A stretch of DNA of 64,000 nt from Paenibacillus sp. PastM-3 (GTDB taxonomy: Bacteria; Bacillota; Bacilli; Paenibacillales; Paenibacillaceae), in contig NZ_JARXXP010000005.1 of assembly GCF_029893965.1 (NCBI RefSeq), positions 124,001 through 188,000 on the forward strand. The letters run 5' to 3'. The position numbers and the translations under genes were made by a program. The notes beneath the pieces are model-generated. The model saw nothing but the letters and a program-made list of their open reading frames with translations. It was not told the origin of the DNA and made no database searches. This document shows positions 28,485 to 36,170 of this stretch, piece by piece. Every line of letters begins with the position of its first letter. Position 1 is the first letter of the stretch.

Positions 28485-28700
28485 TAGTGATAAACCCCTT
28501 TACAAAGCTTTTCGAACCCTCCCAAACCCTCCCTTCCAAGGGAGGGCCCCAAGGGCTCTGCCCTCTGGACACCCGCTTAAGTGCAACTGGCGTGGGCGTT
28601 CAGACTGGCGGAATCTTGGGATGGGGGAGCAAGGATCGCTTTCCGTCCCTTACGGGACCCGCTTAACTGCGGCGGTACCGGGCGACGGGTTTAACACAAA
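28485..28700. repeat. GC-rich palindromic element between ffh and rpsP
   Basis: This part of the 340-nt gap is unlike its AT-rich flanks. It holds a perfect palindrome CCCTCCCTT-CC-AAGGGAGGG (28527-28546), a smaller one GTCCC-TTAC-GGGAC (28645-28658), and a 14-nt direct repeat ACCCGCTTAA-TGC (28571-28584 and 28657-28670, 13 of 14 matching). It looks like a REP-type intergenic element rather than a gene. Confidence 0.55.
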
Positions 28701-28778
28701 CTAAATCTCTCGATCATCTGATGTTGTACTATATCTGATCTAGGGTAAACCCTAAAGATTAAGATCAAAAACTTTAGA

Positions 28779-30170
28779 TCAACGGAACGGGAATTTCATC
28801 CCGGCTTTGCCGCCAAGATTCTTGAGCTGCTTCATGGCGTTTTTCTTGCCGCCCTTGCCGCTCATTCCGCCCATCATGCCGGAGAACTGCTTCATCATCT
28901 TGCGCATTTCATCGAACTGCTTGATGAGGCGGTTGACCTCGGCCACGTTCGTTCCGCTGCCGGCGGCAATCCGCTTGCGGCGGTTATGGTTAATGATCTC
29001 AGGCTGGGCTTTCTCGGCTTTGGTCATGGAATGAACAATCGCCTCGACACGGCCCATCTGCTTGTCGTCCACCTTCAGGTCCTTCATACCCTTGGCTTTG
29101 TTCATGCCAGGCAGCATATCAAGAATCTGGTCGATCGGTCCAAGCTTCTTGACCTGATCCATCTGTTCAAGAAAGTCATCGAACGTGAATTCCGCATTAC
29201 GCATCTTACGTTCCATTTCCTTCGCTTTCTCGGTATCGATGTTGGCCTGGGCCTTCTCGATCAGGGAGAGCATGTCACCCATACCCAGGATACGGGAGGC
29301 CATACGTTCCGGATGGAACGGCTCCAGCGCGTCGATCTTCTCGCCGAGAGCGGCGAATTTGATCGGGCAGCCGGTTACGGCCTTGACGGACAACGCGGCA
29401 CCACCGCGGGTGTCGCCGTCGAGCTTGGTCAGCACAACGCCGGTAAGCTCAAGCTGCTTATTGAAGCTTTCTGCTACATTCACGGCATCCTGACCGGTCA
29501 TAGCATCGACTACAAGCAGTACTTCATCAGGATTCACCACACTGTGAATTTGCTTCAGCTCATCCATCAGCGCTTCATCAATATGCAGGCGGCCTGCGGT
29601 ATCGATGATCACATAATCCAGATTATTATCCTTCGCATGCTGGATAGCCTGTCTGGCAATCTCTACCGGACTGACCTGGTCGCCGAGCGCGAATACCGGA
29701 ACTTTAATCTGCTCACCCAGGATCTGCAGCTGCTTGATCGCTGCCGGGCGGTAAATATCGCCTGCAACGAGCAGCGGGCGGTGATTGCCCTTCTGCAGCA
29801 GCTTGGCCAGCTTGCCTGAGGTGGTCGTCTTACCGGCCCCCTGCAGACCCGCCATCATAATCACGGTCGGCGGCTTGTTAGCCTTGGCCAGCTTGGACTG
29901 GCTTCCGCCCATCAGCTCGGTCAATTCCTTGTTAACGATGTCGATGATGACCATACCGGGAGTAAAGCTGTCCATTACTTCCTTGCCAATGGACTTCTCT
30001 TTCACCTTGGATACGAAATCCTTGACGACTTTGAAGTTAACATCGGCTTCCAGAAGCGCCAGACGCACCTCGCGCATGGCTTCGTTTACGTCATCCTCGG
30101 ATACCTTGCCTTTGCCGCGCAGCTTGCTGAACACATTCTGCAATCTTCCGGTTAAACCTTCAAATGCCAT
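28779..30170 (-). CDS. ffh: Ffh, signal recognition particle protein (SRP54)
   Basis: The GTPase of the SRP that targets nascent membrane proteins. N and G domains: MAGLQGAGKTTTSGKLAKLL (G1), DTAGRLHIDE (G3), LTKLDGDTRGG (G4) and GCPIKFAALGEK. The C-terminal M domain is methionine-rich (MRKMMKQFSGMMGGMSGKGG), for SRP RNA and signal-peptide binding. The 463 residues are typical. It follows ylxM by 21 nt, as in other Bacillota. Confidence 0.98.
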   Translation of the reverse strand: MAFEGLTGRLQNVFSKLRGKGKVSEDDVNEAMREVRLALLEADVNFKVVKDFVSKVKEKSIGKEVMDSFTPGMVIIDIVNKELTELMGGSQSKLAKANKPPTVIMMAGLQGAGKTTTSGKLAKLLQKGNHRPLLVAGDIYRPAAIKQLQILGEQIKVPVFALGDQVSPVEIARQAIQHAKDNNLDYVIIDTAGRLHIDEALMDELKQIHSVVNPDEVLLVVDAMTGQDAVNVAESFNKQLELTGVVLTKLDGDTRGGAALSVKAVTGCPIKFAALGEKIDALEPFHPERMASRILGMGDMLSLIEKAQANIDTEKAKEMERKMRNAEFTFDDFLEQMDQVKKLGPIDQILDMLPGMNKAKGMKDLKVDDKQMGRVEAIVHSMTKAEKAQPEIINHNRRKRIAAGSGTNVAEVNRLIKQFDEMRKMMKQFSGMMGGMSGKGGKKNAMKQLKNLGGKAGMKFPFR

Positions 30171-30191
30171 ATGCGGCTTGCTCCCTTCATG

Positions 30192-30548
30192 CTACTCTAA
30201 CCTCTGCAAACGATCCACGAGCTCCGTGAACCGCTGTTTATATTGCTCAGGCAGCGTCCCATTATCAGGCAGTCTGCGCAGTTCTTCTAAATACCGGTTA
30301 CGGTCGTCATGCTTGGCCAGCAGGCCAAGCTTCTCTTCATAATTCTCCAGCACCTGCTCGGCGCGCTTGATATGCTCATACACGGCCTGGCGGCTGATTT
30401 CAAATTCCGCGGCAATCTCTCCCAGGGAGAAATCATCATGGAAATAATATTTCAAAAACGTTTGCTGTTTATCAGTAAGCAGCCGTTCATAGAATGCGAA
30501 TAACAGGTTGATCCGGTTCGTCTTCTCGAGCCTATTCTCCTGACTCAT
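30192..30548 (-). CDS. ylxM: YlxM, putative SRP-associated helix-turn-helix protein
   Basis: A 118-residue sigma-70 region-4-like HTH protein (LLTDKQQTFLKYYFHDDFSL, then GEIAAEFEISRQAVYEHIKR) always found next to ffh. In streptococci it modulates SRP GTPases. The ATG at 30548 follows GGGAG by 8 nt; the frame could start seven codons earlier. ftsY, which often precedes it, is not adjacent here. Confidence 0.94.
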   Translation of the reverse strand: MSQENRLEKTNRINLLFAFYERLLTDKQQTFLKYYFHDDFSLGEIAAEFEISRQAVYEHIKRAEQVLENYEEKLGLLAKHDDRNRYLEELRRLPDNGTLPEQYKQRFTELVDRLQRLE

Positions 30549-30619
30549 CAAGGGCACTCCCTTCGTCAAGGAAAAACACTTTACAGCTTCACAACGTCCC
30601 TTATGATACCGAAAACAAA

Positions 30620-30652
30620 GAAAGATGTCAAGCTTTTTTGCTTGTCATCTTT
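30620..30652 (-). terminator. Terminator of the hemolysin-III-like gene
   Basis: AAAGATG-CAAGC pairs with GCTTG-CATCTTT around a T6/A6 loop. On the minus strand it is followed by CTTTGTTTT. Confidence 0.6.
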
Positions 30653-30706
30653 CTTTGAATGTAAACTGTAGCATTATCCTATTATTTTACCGGCTTATAG
30701 CGGCTT

Positions 30707-31354
30707 TTAGCGGATCGGCAGCAGATAAATCAGTACGGCGAAGAAGTGCGTTACACTGCCGGCAAGCACGAAAATATGCCAGACTGCATGGTGGAACGGA
30801 AACCCTCTCCATACATAAAAGATCGTTCCCAGCGTGTACAGAATACCGCCGGTCATCAGCAGCGCCATTCCGCCGCCGGCCACAGCCGCTGACAGCGGAC
30901 TCCAGGCGATTACGATCAGCCAGCCCATGGCGATGTAAAAAATAGTTGACATGAACAGGAATTTTTTGACGAAGAAAGCCTTGAACGCTACACCGAACAG
31001 CGCCACTCCCCAGACGATGCCGAACAGGCTCCAGCCCAGCGGCCCGCGGATTGCAACAAGCAGAAACGGCGTATAGGTGCCGGCAATGAACAGATAGATG
31101 GAGGAATGATCGAAGAACTCAAACAGATCCTTCGCCTTGCCTTCCCGCAGACTATGCACCAGCGTAGAGTTAAGATACAGCAGCAGCATCGTTGTCCCGT
31201 AGATTGAGAAGCTGACAACATGCCAGGCCGTCCCCTTCAAGCTGGCAAAAACAACAAGCAGAACAAGTGCAGCTACACTCAGTACCGTACCGATACCGTG
31301 TGTAATGGCATTAGCGACCTCTTCCCTGCGGCTGTAAGTATAAGTATTTGCCAT
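30707..31354 (-). CDS. Hemolysin III family (PAQR-type) membrane protein
   Basis: 215 residues with about seven membrane segments. Conserved elements: NAITHGIGTVLSVAAL at the first helix, the FFDHSSIYLFIAGTYTPF motif, and the C-terminal HHAVWHIFVLAGSVTHFFAV with the metal-binding histidines of the PAQR fold. Family members (B. subtilis YplQ, TrhA) are linked to membrane lipid homeostasis; haemolysis is not implied. The ATG follows GGAAGGA by 7 nt. It is transcribed alone. Confidence 0.92.
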   Translation of the reverse strand: MANTYTYSRREEVANAITHGIGTVLSVAALVLLVVFASLKGTAWHVVSFSIYGTTMLLLYLNSTLVHSLREGKAKDLFEFFDHSSIYLFIAGTYTPFLLVAIRGPLGWSLFGIVWGVALFGVAFKAFFVKKFLFMSTIFYIAMGWLIVIAWSPLSAAVAGGGMALLMTGGILYTLGTIFYVWRGFPFHHAVWHIFVLAGSVTHFFAVLIYLLPIR

Positions 31355-31445
31355 AACAAAATCCTTCCGTGTGCGTTTCCTTCTATTATACCGTTAATCC
31401 GGAGCCCATTCCAGCCTATCTGCGCACAGACAGGCCGGAGCACGG

Positions 31446-32963
31446 TTACAGATTATAAAGCTCGGTATATTTAGCTTCCAGATAGTCGGCAAGATAATCA
31501 GGGTTCAGCGGCTCACCGGTCACCTGCTCAATAATCTGCGACGGGGTGAGGCTTTTGCCGAAGCGGTAGATTTTGTCCGTCAGCCATTCTTTAATCGGGA
31601 TCAGGTTGCCTTCGGCAATCAGACTGTCGAATTCAGGCAGCTCTTTGCGCAGTGTATTGAGGATTTGGGCAGCATACATATTCCCCAGCGAGTAGGAGGC
31701 AAAATAACCGAAGTCACCGCCGGACCAGTGAACATCCTGCAGGACACCCAGCGCATCAGATGGCGGAGTAATGCCCAGATATTCCTGATATTTGGCATTC
31801 CAGGTCTTAGGCAGGTCCTTGACCTCCAGCCCTTCATTGAAGATCAGCTTCTCGATCTCATAACGGATGATGATGTGCAGGTTATAGGTCAGCTCATCCG
31901 CTTCAATCCGGATAAAGGAATTCGCTACACTGTTGATCGCCCGGTAGAACTGCTCCACTTCAACCTCTGCGAGCTGTTCCGGGAAATGCTGCTGCAGATA
32001 TTCGTAATAGCGTTGCCAGAAGGCGCGGCTGCGGCCGATCATATTTTCCCAAAGTCTGGACTGGGATTCATGAATGCCCATGGAGGTGCCGCCGGACAGT
32101 GGCGTTCCAACCAGATCCTTGCTGATATTCTGCTCATAGAGGGCGTGTCCGCCTTCATGCAGGGAGCTGAAAATTGCACTCGTCACATTATCCAGCAGAT
32201 AATTGGTCGTAATGCGCACATCGCCCGGGTTGAGGCCGGTAGCGAACGGATGTACACTCTCGTCCAGACGTCCTGCATCAAAATCATAGCCCATCTGTTC
32301 CAGCACGAACAGGCCGAACTTTTCCTGCTGTTCTTTGGCGTAGATCTGGCTCAGGAATTCCGTATCCGGCTTGTTCGCAGAAGCGCTGATCGCTTCTACC
32401 AGCGGAACCAGGCGGCTACGCAGCCGGCCGAACAGCTCGTCCACCTTGGCTACGGTCAGATCCGGCTCATACATATCCAGCAGCGTGTCATAGCGGGTAT
32501 CCTTAACGCCCCAATAGTCAATGAATTCCTGCTTGAAGGCGACAATTTTGCTTAAGAAAGGTTCAAAGGAGGCAAAATCATCATTTGACTTGGCTTCCTC
32601 CCACATGCTTTCCGAATGAGCGGCCAGAACGGCGTACTCTTCGAATTTTTTAGAAGGAATGCTCTTGCTGCGTTCGTACTCCTTGCGGCAGTCCTTCACA
32701 ATCTTGTTCTGGATATCACTGAGCTGGCCCGCTACCTCCGGAGCACTGAAAAACTCGGTAAATGCCCCCATCTCCTCCGACGTCTCCAGCCGGAACAGCT
32801 CACCCGAGAGTACACCGATCGTTCCCGAGCGGACCTCTACACCTTTACGGGGCGCACCTGTACGCAAATCCCAGTGAAGAAGACCGATGGCTTCGGCATA
32901 GCTGCTGATTTTAGATAATAATTCCTGAAAAGCTTCCCATTTGTCTTTAACAGCCTGATCCAT
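31446..32963 (-). CDS. M32-family metallocarboxypeptidase (Taq type)
   Basis: A cytoplasmic zinc carboxypeptidase removing C-terminal residues from peptides. The zinc site HEGGH is at about residues 269-273, followed by the family motif GIHESQSRLWENMIGRS and the downstream INSVANSFIRIEADELTY. I start at the ATG giving MDQAVKDKWEAFQ (505 residues), 6 nt after AGGTGG; the open frame runs 23 codons further. The size agrees with B. subtilis YpwA. Confidence 0.95.
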   Translation of the reverse strand: MDQAVKDKWEAFQELLSKISSYAEAIGLLHWDLRTGAPRKGVEVRSGTIGVLSGELFRLETSEEMGAFTEFFSAPEVAGQLSDIQNKIVKDCRKEYERSKSIPSKKFEEYAVLAAHSESMWEEAKSNDDFASFEPFLSKIVAFKQEFIDYWGVKDTRYDTLLDMYEPDLTVAKVDELFGRLRSRLVPLVEAISASANKPDTEFLSQIYAKEQQEKFGLFVLEQMGYDFDAGRLDESVHPFATGLNPGDVRITTNYLLDNVTSAIFSSLHEGGHALYEQNISKDLVGTPLSGGTSMGIHESQSRLWENMIGRSRAFWQRYYEYLQQHFPEQLAEVEVEQFYRAINSVANSFIRIEADELTYNLHIIIRYEIEKLIFNEGLEVKDLPKTWNAKYQEYLGITPPSDALGVLQDVHWSGGDFGYFASYSLGNMYAAQILNTLRKELPEFDSLIAEGNLIPIKEWLTDKIYRFGKSLTPSQIIEQVTGEPLNPDYLADYLEAKYTELYNL

Positions 32964-33089
32964 TTCCATCCACCTGCTTTCTCTGTTTTCCTTATTCTTC
33001 TTGATGATACTTTTTTGGATGGGGATAAGCAACTTTGCCTGTCACATGCGAAAATGAACAGCTGCCGGCAGCTGCAATCACATCAGTTA

Positions 33090-33119
33090 TTGACGTCCGT
33101 GTTTTATTATCCTTATAAT
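33090..33119 (+). promoter_or_regulatory. Promoter of the carbonic anhydrase gene
   Basis: TTGACG (33090-33095) and a perfect TATAAT (33114-33119) with an 18-nt spacer. The transcript would have a leader of about 110 nt containing the palindrome at 33182. Confidence 0.7.
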
Positions 33120-33181
33120 CATTTCAGAGCTTTCAGTTTTAAATTTGAAATAATTCATTTTGCCAAACCGGTGAATAGACC

Positions 33182-33197
33182 TTACGTACATACGTAA
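33182..33197. promoter_or_regulatory. Palindrome in the carbonic anhydrase leader
   Basis: TTACGTA-CA-TACGTAA, a perfect 7-bp inverted repeat with a 2-nt centre, 27 nt before the ribosome site. It could be a repressor operator; the regulator is unknown. Confidence 0.45.
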
Positions 33198-33233
33198 AGC
33201 CTACATTACACAATATTATTTTTAGGAGGAAGC

Positions 33234-33806
33234 ATGGTCATGACACACGTATCGGAGATTTTGAATTTTAACAAGCAGTTTGTTGAGGAAAAAGAATACG
33301 AAGCCTATCTGACCAGCCGCTTTCCGGATAAAAAAATGCTTGTCATCACTTGTATGGATACGCGGCTGGTAGAGCTTTTGCCGAAAGCGATGAATTTCAA
33401 AAACGGTGATGTCAAAATCATTAAAAACGCCGGTGCCGTCATCTCCCAGCCCTTCGGTTCGGTTATGCGAAGCGTTATGGTCGCGCTGTATGAGCTGGAT
33501 GCAGAAGAGGTTATTGTAGTTGGACACTATGAGTGTGGTATGGCTTCCCTGAACGCGGACAAAATGATCAACTCCATCAAAGAGCGAGGCGTATCCGATG
33601 AAGTCCTGTCGACGCTTGAGAATTCGGGAATCAAGCTGACCAAATGGCTGCGCGGGTTTGACAATGTGAAGGACGGGGTAATTCAGACTGTGGAGCTTAT
33701 TAAGCGCCATCCCTTACTCCCCCCAAACGTACCTATTCACGGCATGATCATCGATCCGGCTACCGGAGCGCTTGAGCTTGTCTCGGACGGGTATGTGGAG
33801 AACTAG
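33234..33806 (+). CDS. Beta-class carbonic anhydrase
   Basis: Interconverts CO2 and bicarbonate in the cytoplasm. Zinc ligands of the beta class are present: Cys40 with the Asp42-Arg44 dyad in ITCMDTR, and His98/Cys101 in VVGHYECGM. The 190 residues match the B. subtilis YtiB type. Two in-frame ATGs (33234 and 33240) lie 4 and 10 nt after AGGAGG; either may be used. It has its own promoter and terminator. Confidence 0.94.
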   Translation: MVMTHVSEILNFNKQFVEEKEYEAYLTSRFPDKKMLVITCMDTRLVELLPKAMNFKNGDVKIIKNAGAVISQPFGSVMRSVMVALYELDAEEVIVVGHYECGMASLNADKMINSIKERGVSDEVLSTLENSGIKLTKWLRGFDNVKDGVIQTVELIKRHPLLPPNVPIHGMIIDPATGALELVSDGYVEN

Positions 33807-33829
33807 GCAACTCTCTGAAAATGTTTTTG

Positions 33830-33858
33830 GCGTGGACTGATGTCCACGCATTTTTTTT
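33830..33858 (+). terminator. Carbonic anhydrase terminator
   Basis: GCGTGGAC-TGAT-GTCCACGC, a perfect 8-bp stem, is followed by eight T. Confidence 0.92.
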
Positions 33859-33986
33859 GTCCAAACATCGGCCAAAAAATAATCCAAAATATTTTTATTT
33901 AAAATTGAAACCTCCTTGGGCATACTGCGTATTACCGGGCAGAACCACAAAATTTTGAGACAACCTTAGGAGGGTACTCGTACTAA

Positions 33987-34430
33987 ATGAAATCCATGAA
34001 ACGCGTAATGATGATCGTAATGGCCTTTACCCTGTTCTTTGCTGTAACCGCTCCCGATTTTGCGGATGCAAAACGCGGAGGAGGTTTTAAATCGGGCAGC
34101 CGCGGCTTTACCACGACTCCGAAGAAATCAACTACGGATAATGTTAGAAAAAGTGATAGCACTACTGGTACTACAGCCGGAACTGCGGGTACTGCCGGTA
34201 CTGCAACTCGCGGATTTTTCAGCGGCGGCTCACTGATGAAGGGTATGATGATCGGCGGACTCGCCGGCTTCCTGTTCGGCAGCATGTTTGCCGGTATGGG
34301 CGCTTTCGGCAACATCCTCGGTTTCCTGGTTAATATGCTTGCCATCTATCTTGTTGTGGTGCTTGTAATGTCCTTCTTCCGCCGCAGAAGAGAAAGACGC
34401 AGACTTGAGGAAAGAGACGGCCGCTACTAA
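33987..34430 (+). CDS. Secreted or membrane Gly-rich protein of unknown function
   Basis: 147 residues: a signal peptide (MKSMKRVMMIVMAFTLFFAV, probable cleavage after ADA), a basic Ser/Thr/Gly-rich linker (about 29-72) with TTGTTAGTAGTAGT-like repeats, a Gly-rich hydrophobic region (MMIGGLAGFLFGSMF) and a second membrane segment (NMLAIYLVVVLVMSFF), ending in an Arg/Glu-rich tail. The layout resembles Tim44-like membrane proteins but the domain itself is not seen. AGGAGGG is 12 nt before the ATG. Its stop overlaps the start of the next gene. Confidence 0.65.
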   Translation: MKSMKRVMMIVMAFTLFFAVTAPDFADAKRGGGFKSGSRGFTTTPKKSTTDNVRKSDSTTGTTAGTAGTAGTATRGFFSGGSLMKGMMIGGLAGFLFGSMFAGMGAFGNILGFLVNMLAIYLVVVLVMSFFRRRRERRRLEERDGRY

Positions 34431-34717
34431 TGTCAACAACTGTTCTCAGTATGGATGAAATTATTAACGCCATCTGCCTTCATATGGCTGAGCGTAAGGG
34501 CGTCCGGGTTCAGGAGGTCCAGGTTGAGCTTAGCTGGGAAGAAGATACCGGTTACACCGCAGAGGTCTGGATTCAGGGACGCAGCCAATACCTGGTGGAA
34601 TCCAATATGATCGAAGCCATTCTCCGCTATCTGCACAGCGAGTACGGTATCCGTGCTTACCGCGAGAACGTACGGCTGGATCTGGATGAGGAAATTACCG
34701 CAATTGTGAATATCTAA
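34430..34717 (+). CDS. YxcD/DUF2653-like small protein
   Basis: 95 residues, acidic, without membrane segments. The sequence MDEIINAICLHMAERKGVRV, the aromatic EVWIQGRSQYLVESNMIEAI and the ending RLDLDEEITAIVNI are like the YxcD (DUF2653) family of Bacillus; that match is from memory. Its ATG overlaps the upstream stop (TAATG), so it is coupled to the Gly-rich membrane protein. No function is known. Confidence 0.65.
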   Translation: MSTTVLSMDEIINAICLHMAERKGVRVQEVQVELSWEEDTGYTAEVWIQGRSQYLVESNMIEAILRYLHSEYGIRAYRENVRLDLDEEITAIVNI

Positions 34718-34729
34718 AGCAGAATTTGT

Positions 34730-34761
34730 AAAGAGACAGCCCGCCAGCTGTCTCTTTTTTT
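34730..34761 (+). terminator. Terminator of the two-gene operon
   Basis: AAGAGACAGC and GCTGTCTCTT form a 10-bp stem followed by a run of T. Confidence 0.88.
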
Positions 34762-34784
34762 GTGATGTTTATACAGCTCAGTTG

Positions 34785-35804
34785 CTATTCATGGAAATAT
34801 TGTATCAATGTGCCCCGGCCCCCTGCCATCTCCACCTCGGCATAAGCACCGTTAACCAGCGTCATCTGAGGCGGAACATGACCAAAGTCCAGATCATAAA
34901 GCACCGGCAGCTGCAGCTCCTCCGCCAGATCCCGGTACACTTCCTCTGTGGTATACCCGTACAGCGGCTGATTGCCCTCGCTGCGCCCGAACAGAATCCC
35001 CGAGCAATTGTCAAACCAGCCGGCATATTTCATATGTACAAGCGATCTGCGGAGATCCGCTGTATTCAGCTCGCAATTTTCCAGATACCAGAGAATCGGC
35101 TCCCCCTGGATAAAATGCCGGCTGAAGTGCTGCACATTGCCATACGGCGTTCCAATGATATGCCGGATAATGTCAACACAGCCGCCGAGCAGACGGCCTT
35201 TTAGTGAAACATCCTGGCCCGATACGCTCTTCCAGAGGGTGGGAGTGTTCAGGTTAAACAAGTAAGGAGACGGGCTGCCCCCTCCATCTCCTGCTCCCTG
35301 ATGCTTCTGTGAGGATTGCTGTACAATGCTGCCGCCGGACGGGGTTGAGAGCACCTTTTGCCACATGACGGTAGTCTCATCGGTCTGCTTTCCGCGCAAA
35401 TCCCCGAGACTCGGGCCGTGTGCGGTAGCTATGCCCGTGCGCAAGGTGATCGCAAGCAGCAGCAGGCTGATGTCGGAGAATCCCAGCACCCATTTGGGTC
35501 TAAGCAGGTCAAAATCAATAAACTCCAGCATCTCAATCAGCAGCTCGCCGCCCCAGGGCGGAATAATCAGTCCGATTGATTCATCCAGCATCATGTCGTT
35601 GAACTCGTCCCCCCGCTCCCTGCCCGGAGCAGATCTTGCTTTGTCATGCTTATACACCGTCTGTCCGATACTCAGCTGGTAGCCTCTTTCCGTCATCCGC
35701 TCCACAGCCTCGTCAAAAAGCCCCCGGTGCCGCTCGTCCGCGCCAAACGATGAAGCTGTTACACCTATAACCGCTCCAGGTTTAAGCATTGGATATGTAA
35801 TCAC
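34785..35804 (-). CDS. S66-family LD-carboxypeptidase/MccF-like serine peptidase
   Basis: S66 enzymes either trim tetrapeptide tails of peptidoglycan (LdcA) or inactivate microcin C-type nucleotide peptides (MccF). The nucleophile Ser110 is in VLGFSDISLLLLAI; the N-terminal LKPGAVIGVTASSFGA and the IIPPWGGELLIEML strand are conserved. The 339-residue length and the SDIS loop are closer to MccF-like members. The start is GTG, 7 nt after GGGAGG. No signal peptide, so it is cytoplasmic. Which activity it has cannot be decided here. Confidence 0.88.
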   Translation of the reverse strand: MITYPMLKPGAVIGVTASSFGADERHRGLFDEAVERMTERGYQLSIGQTVYKHDKARSAPGRERGDEFNDMMLDESIGLIIPPWGGELLIEMLEFIDFDLLRPKWVLGFSDISLLLLAITLRTGIATAHGPSLGDLRGKQTDETTVMWQKVLSTPSGGSIVQQSSQKHQGAGDGGGSPSPYLFNLNTPTLWKSVSGQDVSLKGRLLGGCVDIIRHIIGTPYGNVQHFSRHFIQGEPILWYLENCELNTADLRRSLVHMKYAGWFDNCSGILFGRSEGNQPLYGYTTEEVYRDLAEELQLPVLYDLDFGHVPPQMTLVNGAYAEVEMAGGRGTLIQYFHE

Positions 35805-36070
35805 TCCGATTCCTCCCTTGATTAGCCGAATCTGACCCTTGAACGGCCAAGACCATGCCTTGAAAATCTTACCGTTAAAGACTATTCCCAGTTTATCACC
35901 TTACCGGCTCGTCCTGAAAGCAGAATGATTTCACTAAAAATATTACTGTGCACATAAGCCGGATTTTCAATTTTCTTTCAGAATAGGCTGGTATATTATC
36001 TCAGAACGTTGGCATCCCCTGGGCGGAGCAGCATACATACATAAGGAATTTGATCAAAAAAGCCTGGAAT

Positions 36071-36152
36071 GCCGATGCTCACAAAACTTAGCGTATGCTT
36101 TCGAAGCGAGTTTTGCCGAAGGAGCTCGCGGAAGCCGATGCTTACAAAACTT
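36071..36152. repeat. Direct repeat upstream of the large lipoprotein gene
   Basis: GCCGATGCTCACAAAACTT (36071-36089) recurs as GCCGATGCTTACAAAACTT (36134-36152), 18 of 19 matching, spaced by 63 nt. A GCGAG/CTCGC inverted repeat lies between. The second copy runs straight into the ribosome site. The rest of the 360-nt gap (35805-36170) shows no gene. Confidence 0.55.
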
Positions 36153-36170
36153 TGAGGAGGTTCAAAGAAG

